Counted from the stretch's first letter, positions 43,717 through 55,363 are shown. The stretch is 64,000 nucleotides of DNA from Aurelia coerulea (GCA_039566865.1 CM076948.1:20223001-20287000); one strand, 5' to 3'. Translations and numbers: made by a program. The notes: a model not told the origin generated them from the letters alone.

Positions 43717-46700
43717 TTGATTATTTCAGAAAGACTATGTGCTTCATGGTGGTGCAAGCCTTTCGAGTTGACTAAAAGGCTTCCCCTCGTCCTCAATCAG
43801 CCTCACAAACGAAGACTCCTAAAATCAGTTGTCATTAATTATACATATATAAACGGCATTTGTGTAACGTGTCATATGCTCCATGCGCAATGGACTGTAT
43901 ATAGGACAATCTTGTTAAGTGGTGATATTGAGGCAAATCCGGGTCCACCTTTCGGTAGTTTTAACTTTTGCTCCTGGAACTTAAACAGTATTTGTGCACA
44001 CGATTTTCTCAGGGTTTCTCTGATCGAGGCGTAGAATTCAGTATACAATTATGACTTAGTAGGTATCGTTGAAACTCACCTTGACAACACTGTTGATGAA
44101 ACCAAGCTGCCTCTTGGTGGCTATTCCTTTCACACAAGTAACCATCCTCAAAACGTAAAACGGGGAGGGGTTGGGCTCTATGTCAAAGAATCTTTTCCAG
44201 CTAGGGAGCGAAATGACCTCAACACTCTTTCAGAATGCATTGAATGCGAAATTCAGATCAAAAGAAAAAAGTATTTCTTTGCTGTTCTCTATAGAAGCCC
44301 TAGCCAAAATCAAGCAGAGCTTGAAGATTTCATGAATAATTTTGACCTAATGGTATCCAATATGGCTGCCGAGAATCCTTACTGTGTACTCATAACCGGG
44401 GATTTCAATGCTCGTTCTGCTCAATGGTGGGAAAATGACTTAGAAAATGATGCGGGCAGACTTTTTGAACCATTTACAGCTGATCTTGGACTCAAACAAC
44501 TAATTTCTGAGCCAACGCACGTCATGGGCGAATCCAAGTCTTGTATCGATTTAACTTTCACCGATCAGCCAAATCTTTTCATTGAATCTGGTGTTCACCC
44601 TTCTTTGCATGAGCAATGTCACCATCAAATTATTCATGGCAAGGTATCGATCGATAATTTAGCTCCACCCCCATTCAGTCGAAAAATTTGGTTCTACGAC
44701 CGAGCTGACATCAGTTCAAGTAGGAAAAGTATGGAACTGTTTCGATGGCGCGAAGTATTGTCAGAAATCGATTGCCCCAACCTAAAAGTGAAGTTACTTA
44801 ACGATGTTCTTCTAAATATCTTCTCTAATTTAATTCCAAACAAGTCAATCACAGTAAGGCCACGGCAGGCACCTTGGATAACACAGTCTATCAAAAACTT
44901 CATTCGTAAAAAGAATAAGGCATATAGCACATTCATCAAAAATGGTCAACCAGATGACAGGCGAGAGGCTATTGAGAACATGATATCTCAAGGTTCAAAG
45001 CTTATTGAGGATGCCAAGAATAACTATTTCATAAAAATAGGGGGGAAACTTTCTAGTCCAACAACAGGTATCAAGTCCTATTGGTCTTTAATTAATAAAG
45101 TTCTAAATAAAAGCAAAATCCCAATAATTCCTCCCCTATTAGAAAACGACATATTTGTCTTAGATTTTACAGCGAAGGCGCAAATATTTAACGACTATTT
45201 CATACTCCAATGCACAACCCTGGATACTGGTAGTGACATCCCACGTGATGTGCCAGTGTGTGCTCCTCCGTTGAATTGCTTCCAAATATCAGAGGACAAG
45301 ATACTGCAGATCATTCGGTCATTAAATCCCAACAAGGCCCATGGATGGGACGAAATTTCAATACGTATGATAAAGATATGTGATTGTTCACTTGTAACAC
45401 CTCCTAAACTGATTTTTGAAGCATGCATGATGCAAGGTACCTTTCCCGACATTTGGAAACGAGCTCATGCAGTACCAATTCACAAAAAAATGACAAAAAC
45501 TTGAAAACAAATTATCGTCCGATATCCCTGCTTCCAATATTTGGGAAAATGCTGGAGAAGCTAATATTTGATACCCTTTATGAACACTTGACATCAAATA
45601 ATCTACTAAACCCTAATCAGTCGGGCTTTCGCCCTGGTGATTCTACTATAAACCAATTATTATCAATAGTTCATACCATCTTTGAAGCCTTTGATTGTAA
45701 CCCTCCACTCAATGTTCGCTCAGTGTATCTAGATATATCCAAAGCATTTGATAGAGTGTGGCACGAAGGTCTTATCTTCAAACTTCGTCGTTGTGGTGTA
45801 TCAGGTGAACTGCTTCTTTTAATCAAAAGCTTTCTTAGTGATCGCAAACAACGTACAGTTTTAAATGGCAAAATGTCAGAGTGGGGAAACATTGCAGCTG
45901 GAGGTCCCCTACTCTTCTTAATATACATAAATGATCTGACAGATAACCTGAGGTGCAATGTTAAGCTTTTTGCAGATGATACATCACTTTTCACAGTTGT
46001 TCACGACCCAAATAGAGCTGCTCTCGACATGAACCATGACCTAGATATCATTACGCGATGGGCACACAATCGGCGAATGTCCTTTAATCCTGATCCGACT
46101 AAGCAAGCAGTTGAAGACATCTTCTCAAGGAAAAGGACCTCAGTAGACCATCCAGTAATCCTTTTCAATGATACCCCAGTTATGAACGTTAGTGAGCACA
46201 AACACCTAGGGCTTGTTCTCGACACAAAATTATCTTTCTCTAGTCATATCGAGGCAGCCATTACCAAATCCAGAAAGGCAATCGGAATGCTACGCTTTCT
46301 CTCCAAGTACCTGCCCCGGCAAACTCTCATAGAATTGTACAAACTATACGTTCGAGCACATCTGGATTATGGCGATGTTATATATCACATTCCACATAAG
46401 ACTTGCGATTTCAGTCAACTTATAACATTGAATAATCACATGGAAAAGCTCGAATCCGTTCAATACTCCGCTGCGTTAGCGGTAAGTGGGGCATGGAAAG
46501 GCACATCACGTGAGAAACTTTACGATGAACTTGGGTGGGAATCGCTCAACCTCCGTCGATGGAGTAGGCGTCTTGTTCTTTTTTATAAGTTTGCTAACAA
46601 CCTAACACCAGATTATACAAGAGTGCCAATTCCACCTTTGCTAGAATCGTCTTACCCTTTTCGCAAACGCAACGTAGTTGGGCGAATCTGTGCAAGAACA

Positions 46701-47201
46701 GTCAGTTATGTTGCAAGTTTTTATCCCCATTGTCTATCTGAGTGGAACATGCTTGATCCTGAAATCAGATCATTACCCACAGTAAGTGCATTCAAGAACA
46801 AATTATTATATCTTATTCGTCCCCCTGTAAAATCGGTTTTCAGTATTCACGATCCAAAAGGTTTAGCAATTCTTTCACAGTTACGTGTGGGTCTTAGCAA
46901 ACTAAATCTCCACAAGGTCAGGCACAATTTTAAGGATACAATAGATCCAATGTGCTCAATAAACGATGGCATTGAGGTTACGGAACATTATTTGCTGTTC
47001 TGTCACTTGTATGTTGTTTGCAGACGTGATCTTCTCAACAGTGTCAATGCAATATTGCACCAACATGGCCTGTCAAACCTTTCTAACAAAATTATGCTTA
47101 GAGTTTTGCAGTATGGCGATGAAAGGCTGCCAATTGTCTCGAATACAGAAATCATCAAGGAAACTCTGAAATACATTCATACATCAGAACGTTTCCGATA
47201 A
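43717..47201 (+). pseudogene. Near full-length 2A-type LINE (endonuclease-RT), inactivated
   Basis: Frame 1 runs from ATG 43717 through a 2A-like motif (43921-43947). It then has an APE-type endonuclease (WNLNSI, YRSPSQ, GDFNARSAQWW, CIDLTFTDQ), a linker (APWITQSIK) and the RT entry. It is broken by a TAG at 44032-44034 and ends at 45504. Frame 3 then takes over: LKTNYRPISLLP, DISKAFDRVWHEGL, FADDTSLF, EHKHLGLVLDTKLSF, LDYGDVIYH, and a C-terminal Cys/His region (MCSINDG..VTEHYLLFCH). The frames meet at a run of seven A (45484-45490), one short of continuity. About 8 residues with the RT PQG motif are missing at IAAGGPLLFL. Not active as it stands. Confidence 0.9.
43921..43947 (+). other. 2A-like ribosome-skipping motif (GDIEANPGP)
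   Basis: It matches the D-[VI]-E-x-N-P-G-P consensus, where ribosomes skip the Gly-Pro bond. It sits between an N-terminal peptide of about 75 residues and the endonuclease. 2A motifs are known at this place in some CR1-like LINEs (family knowledge). Confidence 0.85.
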
Positions 47202-47467
47202 ATCGCTGCAATTGTTTCCTCTCGCAAACACTTTCCTTTTTTTTCATTACGTGATTTTTCTTTTATAGTCTTGTTATTTGTTTCTTTTATATTTGTTGTC
47301 AAAGTCTGTTCCAAAATAGTAACAGGTAAGGCTTTCTCCTCTGACAATCACTATTACTCATGCATATCTCGATATTCATCGAAATTTTCCGAATGTCTGG
47401 CCTGGCGTCTATTTTGGGACGAACTTTGAGCTAATTTTAAATGGCCGCAGGGTTGTTGTGAAATTCC
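47202..47467 (+). other. 3' UTR of the 2A-type LINE
   Basis: T-rich. TCCAAAATAG (about 47311) can pair with CTATTTTGGGA (about 47408-47418), a distant hairpin comparable to that of the relic at 40443-40499. Confidence 0.4.
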
Positions 47468-47829
47468 ATGCTCCCTGTGGCATCGTTGTGTAATGAAGCA
47501 GTTAATTCAGACCTTAAGAGGCTTCAGCTTTGGTTGGAAGGTAATAAACTTTCCCTTAATGTAGCCAAAACGCAAAGTATGATCCTCGGTTCCTTGAGTA
47601 ATTTGAAGAAACATCATCTGGACAATGGAGATCCTGAGATCAATCTCCATATACATGAGGACAACCTAGATATAATTGGATCAAATAAGTATCTTGGCGT
47701 TCAGATGGATTCAGAGCTTAAGTGGAGAGAACACGTTACTTGTGCTGTAGGTAAGATTTCCAGAGCAATGGGCATGCTTAAATATGCTAAAAAATATCTC
47801 CCATTGGAGATAGTAAAAAACATGTATAC
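47468..47829 (+). pseudogene. LINE relic L-D, RT segment before nested insertion
   Basis: It reads LKRLQLWLEGNKLSLNVAKTQ, NKYLGVQMDSELKW and ISRAMGMLKYAKKYLPLEIV, then NMYT, a CR1/L2-like RT just after the palm. It is interrupted at 47830 by a (TAA)n-tailed element in the other orientation and resumes at about 48270. Confidence 0.85.

Positions 47830-47916
<87 letters not shown>
47830..47916 (+). repeat. (ATA)n microsatellite, about 29 units
   Basis: A perfect trinucleotide run of about 87 bases, the tail of the nested minus-strand LINE fragment. Confidence 0.95.
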
Positions 47917-48270
47917 CCATTTCTTTAAAGTTGGTAGAATTCGTCTATAGTGCACATCAAAAGATGTGCACTAATTAATACCAACTATCTACATAAATAT
48001 ACAAAAGCAACATAATTACAATTCAACTCTTTACATATCTATTTACAAACTCTGCAGGTACATGTATTTACATTCCATTCTCTGATTTTTCGTTTGAAAG
48101 AGAGGACACTGTCACAGCTCTTTGCCGCATCAGGTATGCTATTCCAAAGGTAGCTGCCTCTGTATGTTATAGAATTTGCCCCATAAGTTATCGTTTGGAA
48201 TCTTGGTATCTGCAGGAGATCCTTATTGTGTAGGTTGTAATTCGTTTGCTTCCTCTCAAATAATTCCCAC
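47830..48270 (-). mobile_element. Nested 5'-truncated LINE fragment with (TTA)n tail
   Basis: The minus strand has an RT C-terminus (48039-48296 frame: NYNLHNKDLLQIPRF, GSYLWNSIPDAAKS, CTCRVCK). An 11-bp perfect hairpin follows (47948-47958 / 47963-47973), then a 3' tail of about 29 trinucleotide units (47830-47916). Hairpin plus short-repeat tail is the usual 3' end of L2/CR1-type LINEs. It splits relic L-D between NMYT and VEPHF. Related to 4297-4890. Confidence 0.85.
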
Positions 48271-48950
48271 ATAAATGCAGTTGAACCACATTTCAAGAAC
48301 TGCTGCTCGGTGTGGGGTTGTTGTGGAGAAGCCCTGCTCGATAAGCTGCAAAAGCTACAAAACCGTGCCGCACGAATTGTTACTAACAGCTCATATGATG
48401 CATCATCTCTTCCTTTGATTGGAAGGCTAGGGTGGTTAACTATAAAAGAAATGATAGAATTTGAAACTGCAACTATGGTTTACAAATCTCTCCATGGTTT
48501 ATCTCCTGAATAAATGCAGCTAATGTTTGCAAAACTGTCGGAAAACAATTCACGGTCTCTCCGTAATACCGACACGGATCTCAGAATACCTCGCTTTACA
48601 ACCTGTAACGGGCAACGTAGTTCCTCATATCGAAGGGTACCTGTGTGGAATAAACTTAACACAGAAATAAAAAATGCCCCTTCATTGGCCACTTTCAAAA
48701 ATTTGCTGAAACAAGCTTTGAGGAATCAAAGGGTGTGAAAGTTCTCGTACAGCATCAGACTTTTTCTTTTCAACCAGAACATATTGTATATAAATTTTTA
48801 TTCTTCTGTAATACAGGTTGCTTTGTAATTTATTCATGTAATTAGGTTAGCTAGGTTTTTAAGCAGGGCACATTGAAAATCAGTGTATTTAATTCTACTG
48901 AATGTATAACCCAGTTGAAATAAATAAAAATGAAATGAAATGAAATATTA
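48270..48950 (+). pseudogene. LINE relic L-D, RT C-terminus and 3' UTR
   Basis: It resumes with VEPHFKNCCSVWGCCGEALL, then LQNRAARIVTNSSYDASSL, then MVYKSLHGLSPE with one stop, then LRNTDTDLRIPRF and KNAPSLATFKNLLKQ, ending at 48738. The 3' UTR ends in a (TGAAA)n tail at about 48930-48950. Closest in the window to L-A and L-B. Confidence 0.85.
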
Positions 48951-49252
48951 CGAAACAAGCCATTGTGGATGCCCAAGGGAACATAAAAATGCTCACTCAC
49001 TTGTGCTTGCTTGGCCTCTTGTACTACTGTAAATGCATTGATTTTGACAGCAGGAAGATATTCCTTGGTGACTTGAAGTTCATTAATATGTCTCATATTC
49101 ACATGAGTACCCAAAGGACGAATCCTTGTCCAAAACAATTCTAGGACTGAGGAGATTCCCCTGACCAGCGAGTTCTCATTTTAGGCCAAAACCGAAAAGC
49201 TCTGGTTTAGTGATGAACATAAAAACTAGAAATTAGTTCCGCTTTCCATTGT

Positions 49253-49660
49253 TGCATTTAAGACAAAGCTGCTATCCAAAATTCTCTCCCTGCCAAAATC
49301 AGTCTTCAGGATACACGACCTAACAGGTCTATCTTATCTGTCACAGCTTTGGGTTGGTCTCAGGAAATTGAGATTTCGCAAATTCAAGCATAATTTCAGA
49401 GGTACCATAAACCCAATGTGCCCAACCAATGATGGCATTGAAGACACGGAGCACTTTTTGTTGCTCTGCCCTTCCTGTGAAGTATTATGAAGAGACCTTC
49501 TCGCTGTAGTTTTCTCTTTGTTACGACCACATGGATATACCAATCTTTCAAAGATGTTCTACTAAAGATTTCATTGTATGGTGATAACGATCTTCCAGAT
49601 GATCTTGATAAAGATATACTTCTTTTAACTCTACGTTTTATCCACAAAACTGGCCGATTT
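49253..49660 (+). pseudogene. LINE relic (2A-type family), C-terminal end
   Basis: It reads AFKTKLLSKILSLPKSVFRI, then HDLTGLSYLSQLWVGLRKLR, then MCPTNDGIEDTEHFLLLCPS followed by TGA, then a further frame-shifted stretch to about 49660. It aligns with the last quarter of the element at 43717-47201 (KNKLLYLIRPP...FSIHDPKGLAILSQL). Confidence 0.82.
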
Positions 49661-49662
49661 GA

Positions 49663-49924
49663 TTAGTAAGTCCTTAAATCACACAACCACAATCTCTCTA
49701 GTAAGTGCTATTTTTTTCTTTCTCCAGTTGTTACGTATAGTGTTATGTTCGTATCTTCTGTTTATGTTGCCATGAGGTAGACATTATCTTCGCTCCTTAT
49801 GGTATTGTTTTAGTAGTAGGGTATAGTATTTTGTAAGTAGTGTAATTAATAACTCGTTTTGTAAGTATTTAATGGAATGTAAAAAAAAATATAACACATC
49901 AGATTATACATCTGATGTTTGGGC
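49663..49924 (+). other. Probable LINE 3' UTR; small hairpin at 49896-49919
   Basis: T-rich sequence. ACATCAGA and TCTGATGT form an 8-bp stem. No coding content. Confidence 0.35.
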
Positions 49925-50374
49925 AGGGACACCGGAGCGATGGTAGCGCTAGGGGGCGACTAGGAAGGTAAGGGCAATCCATACCGAAGGCGAGCGAAGC
50001 GAGCCGAAAAATGGGGGGTCCGGGGGTACTCCCCAGGGAATATCTTTGTGGCCACACCCTTTAGATTGGCTTAAAATGCTATCAAAAATGTTTCCACGAA
50101 CATTAATTATGTTCTTTTTTGAAATTTCTCCACGTGTCCTCATTCCGAATCGCATAAAATCGCATATTGCTTATTTTGAAGTTGCAATTGCCAGTCATTT
50201 TTCGCTACTGGTGTGTTGTTTCTGATAAGGGAATGGAGCTATGGCAGCTTTTCTATCAAGTTTCAAAGCAAATTATTGTTTTTCATTGAAAGGGCACTTT
50301 TGCCCCCCTTGCCCCCTGTAGGAAAGGGCAGGAGGGGCGTTTGCCCCCCCCCCGCGCCCCCCTCTCCGGTGTTC
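49925..50374. mobile_element. Possible MITE with CAGGGACACCGGAG ends
   Basis: The left end CAGGGACACCGGAG is inverted at the right as CTCCGGTGTTCCTG. The interior has GAGCGAAGCGAGCC and G/C-runs. The 5' CAG(G) start resembles hAT ends, but no 8-bp duplication is evident. It directly abuts the next element. Confidence 0.55.
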
Positions 50375-50383
50375 CTGTCTTTG

Positions 50384-50897
50384 TAGCCTGCGTGCAGACC
50401 CAATATTCTGAAGAAGAAAGGGTCTGCGCAACAACGACCAAAAGCTTGCTACCGCACAATTCTGGGTTTCAGGGAAAATAATTTATGCAATCATGAGTTG
50501 ATTAATTCATGCGTGTCGTTTTGTTGCTGTCACAACATGCTGTCACACATTTGTGTTCAGTCGTGTATTGTGTTGTTTGTTCTCGTCACTTTTATGTTTT
50601 GGATTGTATTGTGGCTTTTGCTTTGAACGTTTAATTGTTTATTCGTAAAAGGACCCCAAGAGGATTGGAAAAGGTGTGATTGTTAACGATGCGTTGTTTA
50701 GCGTGTTGAAAAACATGTCGTTCGCTATTATCATAGTCATAAGAGAAAAATTAAGTTTTATCTTATGACTATGCTATAATTTATCCATAGTCCGAGTAAA
50801 ATGAATGGCCTAAAGGGATTTGCACTGTGTAGCAAGCTTTTGGTCGTTGTTGCGCAGAACCTTTCTTCTTCGGAATATTGGGTCTGCGCGCAGGCTA
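50384..50897. mobile_element. 514-bp foldback MITE with 9-bp target duplication
   Basis: CTGTCTTTG is found at 50375-50383 and 50898-50906. The element begins TAGCCTGCGTGCAGACCC and ends in the complement. Arms of about 80 bases match inverted, through CAACGACCAAAAGCTTGCTA. The middle is unrelated. A non-autonomous, Mutator-like size of duplication. Confidence 0.85.
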
Positions 50898-50960
50898 CTG
50901 TCTTTGGGACTGCAGCTGTCTCTAAATCGACTTCTACTTTAAGTTTTGCTAGTTTCAAGA

Positions 50961-51224
50961 TTATTCAATGTTTATCATCATTCGTTTTCTACCAGTATCA
51001 TTTGACGCTCTGTATTCTATGGCCTCCAGGATGGCACAATAACAAATAGATAATTTCGAAACTTGGTGCTCTCTTTCAAAATACAAGCAATCATTTTTGT
51101 CAATAGAGAGGAGAAATTGAATATTTTTGCTAAAATCCTTACAAACATTGCAGACAAATTTATTCAAGATATCCACTATTTCTTGAGGTTTAGAAATCAT
51201 ATCCTCGCAATCTTTATATGACAA
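50961..51224 (-). other. Unassigned short frame
   Basis: 87 codons without interruption, Cys/Lys-rich (FVCNVCKDFSKN). No family recognised and no paralogue in the window. It lies just left of a repeat-bounded segment and could be a gene scrap or chance. Confidence 0.2.
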
Positions 51225-51237
51225 GTTTATAGAGTGG

Positions 51238-52255
51238 TGTCGCCCATTATGCCCATGTCGTCGCGAAGTTCCGATTTAGAGCCAAAAAGAGCAATTAATG
51301 AAAAACCAACTAGCCAGATTATATCACCAATTACTGAAGAAAAAGATCACAGAGTATTGATTTTTTACGTAAACTCTTTATACTGATTTTGGAGGATTTT
51401 AAAGAAGGGGGTAAAAACGTCGTTTTCTTCAAGCGTCGCCCATTATGGCCGCCGGAGAAACAATGAACACTACTCTCCGGCAAAAAGTTTTGATAAGAAA
51501 AACAGCTTTAATTACTGTTCTTTGTTTATCATTTGGTACTTTAAACACAAAAATATCAATAAGAATTTACCTAAACTTCGAGTTTTGGCAATTGAAATAC
51601 ATGCTTCGAGTTGTTCTAAATCCTGCCTTATCTCCTTGTGCATGGATGGATGAGTTGTGGCATAGTTTCTAAAATGAAAATAAACGTAATATAATGCTGC
51701 TTTTTTTGGGTTTCGATGATTTTCCAAGTCAGTTAGTAAGATTTTAACCCAAATTGGTTTTTATTTTAATAAATGTTGCATTTTAATATTTTGAAGCGAT
51801 TGGAAACTTCTCTGGTAAACTGATGGGCATAATGGGCGACGAAATTAGCAATTAGCAGCACACACACTTCATAACCTTAAATCTGATTCAGAAGTCATTT
51901 TGCTTTGGTTTTATTGTAGATTTCCTCTCAAGAGACAGGACTTCTGAAAAATCAATTCACATTTCAGAAATTTCAAACCGCAAGGTGCTGAGCGAACGAA
52001 AAAGAAGGAAGAAATGTAAATAGAATCATGAAATTTGCAGTACTTGAAAGAATCAATTAGAGATATGCACAAACCATCTCGTCGATTTTCAATGCAAATG
52101 AACTGAAACTTCAGTGAAGGTCAAATTATGATAAAACAGATGTCAGCGAAGATTTTCTGCGCAATTGCAATTTTATTACTAGTCTTCAGTCCCCTGAAAA
52201 TTAATTCCTGTTTTGCTAGCCGGCCATAATGGGCGACCGGCCATAATGGGCGACG
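51238..52255. mobile_element. About 1.0-kb segment bounded by inverted GTCGCCCATTATG
   Basis: GTCGCCCATTATG occurs at 51238 and 51434, and its complement CATAATGGGCGAC at about 51826, 52228 and 52243, the last two in tandem at the right edge. This looks like a DNA element with terminal and subterminal repeats. No transposase frame, and target duplication unclear. Confidence 0.5.
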
Positions 52256-53386
52256 CTACTCTAGTCCTCCAAGTTTCCTTAGTATAACCAAGCACAAGAC
52301 TGAATCTTATTTTGGGTGGGTGCACCCACCCTTATTTGAAAAATAGTTTCTTTTCACTGTAGAGTTCAAATTATTGACCTTGCATCCCATTTGTCTGCAG
52401 GCACTTATAAGTAGTTCAGATTATGCCTTTACTGCAGCAACCTTCAATGTTCTTATCGTGGAGTCAAAGTTTGGAACGATCTTGATTTAGAAACAAGGCT
52501 GGCATGCTCTATTCAGTGCTTCAAGTCGAAATGTTTCAAAATTAAACTTATCAGGATCTCAAACGCTGACGAATTTGTTTTCCTTCCCATTTCCTTTCTT
52601 CAAGTAAAGGCCATCTGTCCCTTCGATGAATGAAAATAAAACCGATAAAGATCTCTATTGTATATTCCAGAAGTTGGTGTTAATTCGCTTTATCCAAAGA
52701 AATCAGGGTTATTTATAGAGACTGAGTGATGCATGAATTTAGCTGCAGCGTAAATAAGGTAAATAAAGCAGTAACCAAGATGAAAACAGTAAGGGACAGA
52801 TTGCTTTTAACATAGCATCAGTAGATTACAATTATAAATTTTTTTCAAGTTGATATTGTAAGTAGATTTTTTCGAAGGTGTAATTGCAAAGCAGATTTTT
52901 TAACTCTGCATCGTAGCACTGTATAGATATATTTAGACTGAATTGAAAATTTGAAAACTTTTTTTCAAAGATATCTCTTTGAAGATCTACTTCAAAAGTT
53001 CACAATGACATGGGCGCAATATGCAACACCAGTCAAAGCAACTGGCGATAATGGGTAGAACTACTTTATTGGAAGCACTAGAAATTTTCCTTTAATACAA
53101 TTCGTATTAGCATTGACGAACCCCCAGATTCGATTTACCTGAAGCACAGGTTTTGCATATAGCCTATTTTGAAATCAAAGCGATGGCAAATGAGAGAGTT
53201 CATGATTTTCTTCTAGTATGAATAAAAATTTAGATACATGGCTTCAAAATACGGTTATTTCGAAAAAAATTTTTATGTCACATTTCATGGATATAATTCA
53301 GTACTTTACACAATGAGGCTATTCGATCTGCAGAAATTGTTGGCACATCCCAAATCATCCAATTGTTCACTACTTCATCAGGTAAC

Positions 53387-54436
53387 TCACAACGATGTAA
53401 TTTCATTGCTGTTTCTGCAGCATACTTTGAACGTGACGGTCTTCCGAAACATGCCTAAGGCTGCTTTTCGAACATTCTTGATTCTCCAACAATACAACAA
53501 TGGGTTGACACTCGATGATACGAAGCCTATTGTTACAGTAACATAGTGCATTGTAACTTTCTTACTGTCTTTGTCAAATACAGGAACATTCAATGACCGG
53601 ATAAGGCCTGAAAAAAAGCACGGCAGCCAGGACACGATCACCACCGCAACGAGTATTGCTACAGTAATAGTTATGCGCAGCTGTCTTGAGATATCTTTTG
53701 CTCGCCTCCGTTCACATGTTGACGCCGGGTAATTCATCAAGGTTGCTGATGTTGCAGTTGGAGCTGATGTTGGTCCTCCTGTGGTTGCAAAGTTGGTTGT
53801 TACTACTGTATTCATGTGTGTAGAAGTCGGTGCTTGCTGTATGATTGGCCTAACTTTAAGCTGTGCTTTTGCCAGATGACGAATCATTGAAAAATATGCA
53901 AATGACATTACAATGGCAATAATGCTTATACCAATTATGATAATTATGTAGAAGGCGAATTTCGAAACGCCGTACAAAGGCAAGAATGCAGTCACCACTG
54001 CGTTTATCCACACTGCAACTATTACAATAACGACTCTTTTTATGGTCACATACTTTGTGTAGTGTTGCAGCTTTTTAATGCGTATATATCTATCAAGACT
54101 TATCACTGGTAGGCAGTTGCCCGATGCCCCACAAAATACCCCAAGCGAGTAAAAAGAGCAAAAGGCAATTGCATAGCTACGAACTGTCATTCTGTTAACC
54201 AATAAATGTGCACACAACATAGGTTGGCTTATAAGGCCTACCAGCAGATCACTGACAGCCAAAGTCACTACGAATAAATTTGTTGGGGTTATAAGCTCTT
54301 TTTTGCTGAGGATACCTGCGATAAAGCAGTAATTGATCAAAATGCTTGTTATAGCTGTGAGAATGTTTATTGTGACCAGAGTGTAAATAGCCGCCGTTGA
54401 CATAGGCCATACCGCGGGAAACAGTGAAAAAGCCAT
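53387..54436 (-). CDS. R6: class A GPCR (subfamily II), intact
   Basis: 349 residues, very similar to R5. TM2 has TLAVSDLLVG, then LDRYIR, SWLPCF in TM6 and NPLLYCW in TM7, and the same C-tail, EITSL. Differences cluster in loop 3 (IIQQAPTSTHMNTVV), TM5 (IIIIIGISIIAIVM) and extracellular loop 2. The ATG at 54436 is preceded by a leader homologous to that of R5. The minus-strand orientation reflects the inverted duplication. Loop 2 has no disulfide cysteine, as in the other copies. The frame is intact, so the gene is probably functional. Ligand unknown. Confidence 0.92.
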   Translation of the reverse strand: MAFSLFPAVWPMSTAAIYTLVTINILTAITSILINYCFIAGILSKKELITPTNLFVVTLAVSDLLVGLISQPMLCAHLLVNRMTVRSYAIAFCSFYSLGVFCGASGNCLPVISLDRYIRIKKLQHYTKYVTIKRVVIVIVAVWINAVVTAFLPLYGVSKFAFYIIIIIGISIIAIVMSFAYFSMIRHLAKAQLKVRPIIQQAPTSTHMNTVVTTNFATTGGPTSAPTATSATLMNYPASTCERRRAKDISRQLRITITVAILVAVVIVSWLPCFFSGLIRSLNVPVFDKDSKKVTMHYVTVTIGFVSSSVNPLLYCWRIKNVRKAALGMFRKTVTFKVCCRNSNEITSL

Positions 54437-55342
54437 GGTCCTGATCTCCTGCCTCTATTTTCTAAAACGTCCTGTGAATATTCAAAAGAAGCATGCCAAG
54501 TCAGTAACTCTGTGTAACACCAACTAGTAGATTCTTCGTTGTATCAGTACTGATCAAAGTCACATACTAAAGCACAGCTTTCTATATTGTTTATCTTGCT
54601 AGACGAACAGTTCTGGTGAGCCTCTAAGCAGCCATACTTTTCAATAAGCTAAAATAATGTCTTGTGGTGTTAAAATGTAAACGAAACCGTTGGAAATATC
54701 CAAAACGTCTGAAGAGTTGATGTAATAAGAATTGAGCTAGTAAAAATTGAGCTAGTAAGGATGCTGATTTACTTGTTCCTTTCATAGAATATATCTCTTG
54801 GTGGTCATAAGCAAGGTGCGATTTCTGTAACCCTTGTAATCTCAACGTGTGGACTTGTTGTCTTGTACGATTTATAAAGTTCTTTCATCTTTAAGCGTCT
54901 AGATTTTTGTATCAGATAAATCAAGCTGTCATCGGTGTTAATTTCTAAATAGAATCATTGACAACATTCTAGCCATCTGAAGAACTGAGCAAGTCGTGAC
55001 CCTTATCTACGCTTTATTAAGAAATGTATCTATTAGTTATCAGGAGCAAATTGCGAAGGCAATTAGGCCTTGTAATCCCAACTTTTAATACCGTTGTGTT
55101 GCTGCAATGATTGAGTTCAATTTGTCAAACAGCATGAAGCATCCTAGTATTGGCAATTCTATAATAATACAATGCTTCTGTGATTTTCAATTGGCCACAT
55201 CATCAGTGCTAGGATGTGCTTCTAGAACCAAGCGATCCATAATTTTGAACACTTTTTGCAAGTGCGCTTATATGGTCAGTAATCCTGTAACTTGTTGATG
55301 ATTTGACGTAATATTCAATGAAGATCATACAGCCTGCAGAAT

Positions 55343-55363
55343 CAATCAATCAATCAATCAATT

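Noticed and set aside
47820..47950. Poly-Ile / poly-Tyr proteins from frames at the trinucleotide run
   Set aside because: They are translations of the (ATA)n LINE tail.
50961..51224. 87-codon Cys-rich minus-strand frame as a host gene
   Set aside because: No domain match by eye and no splice or start evidence. Listed only at low confidence as an unassigned frame.
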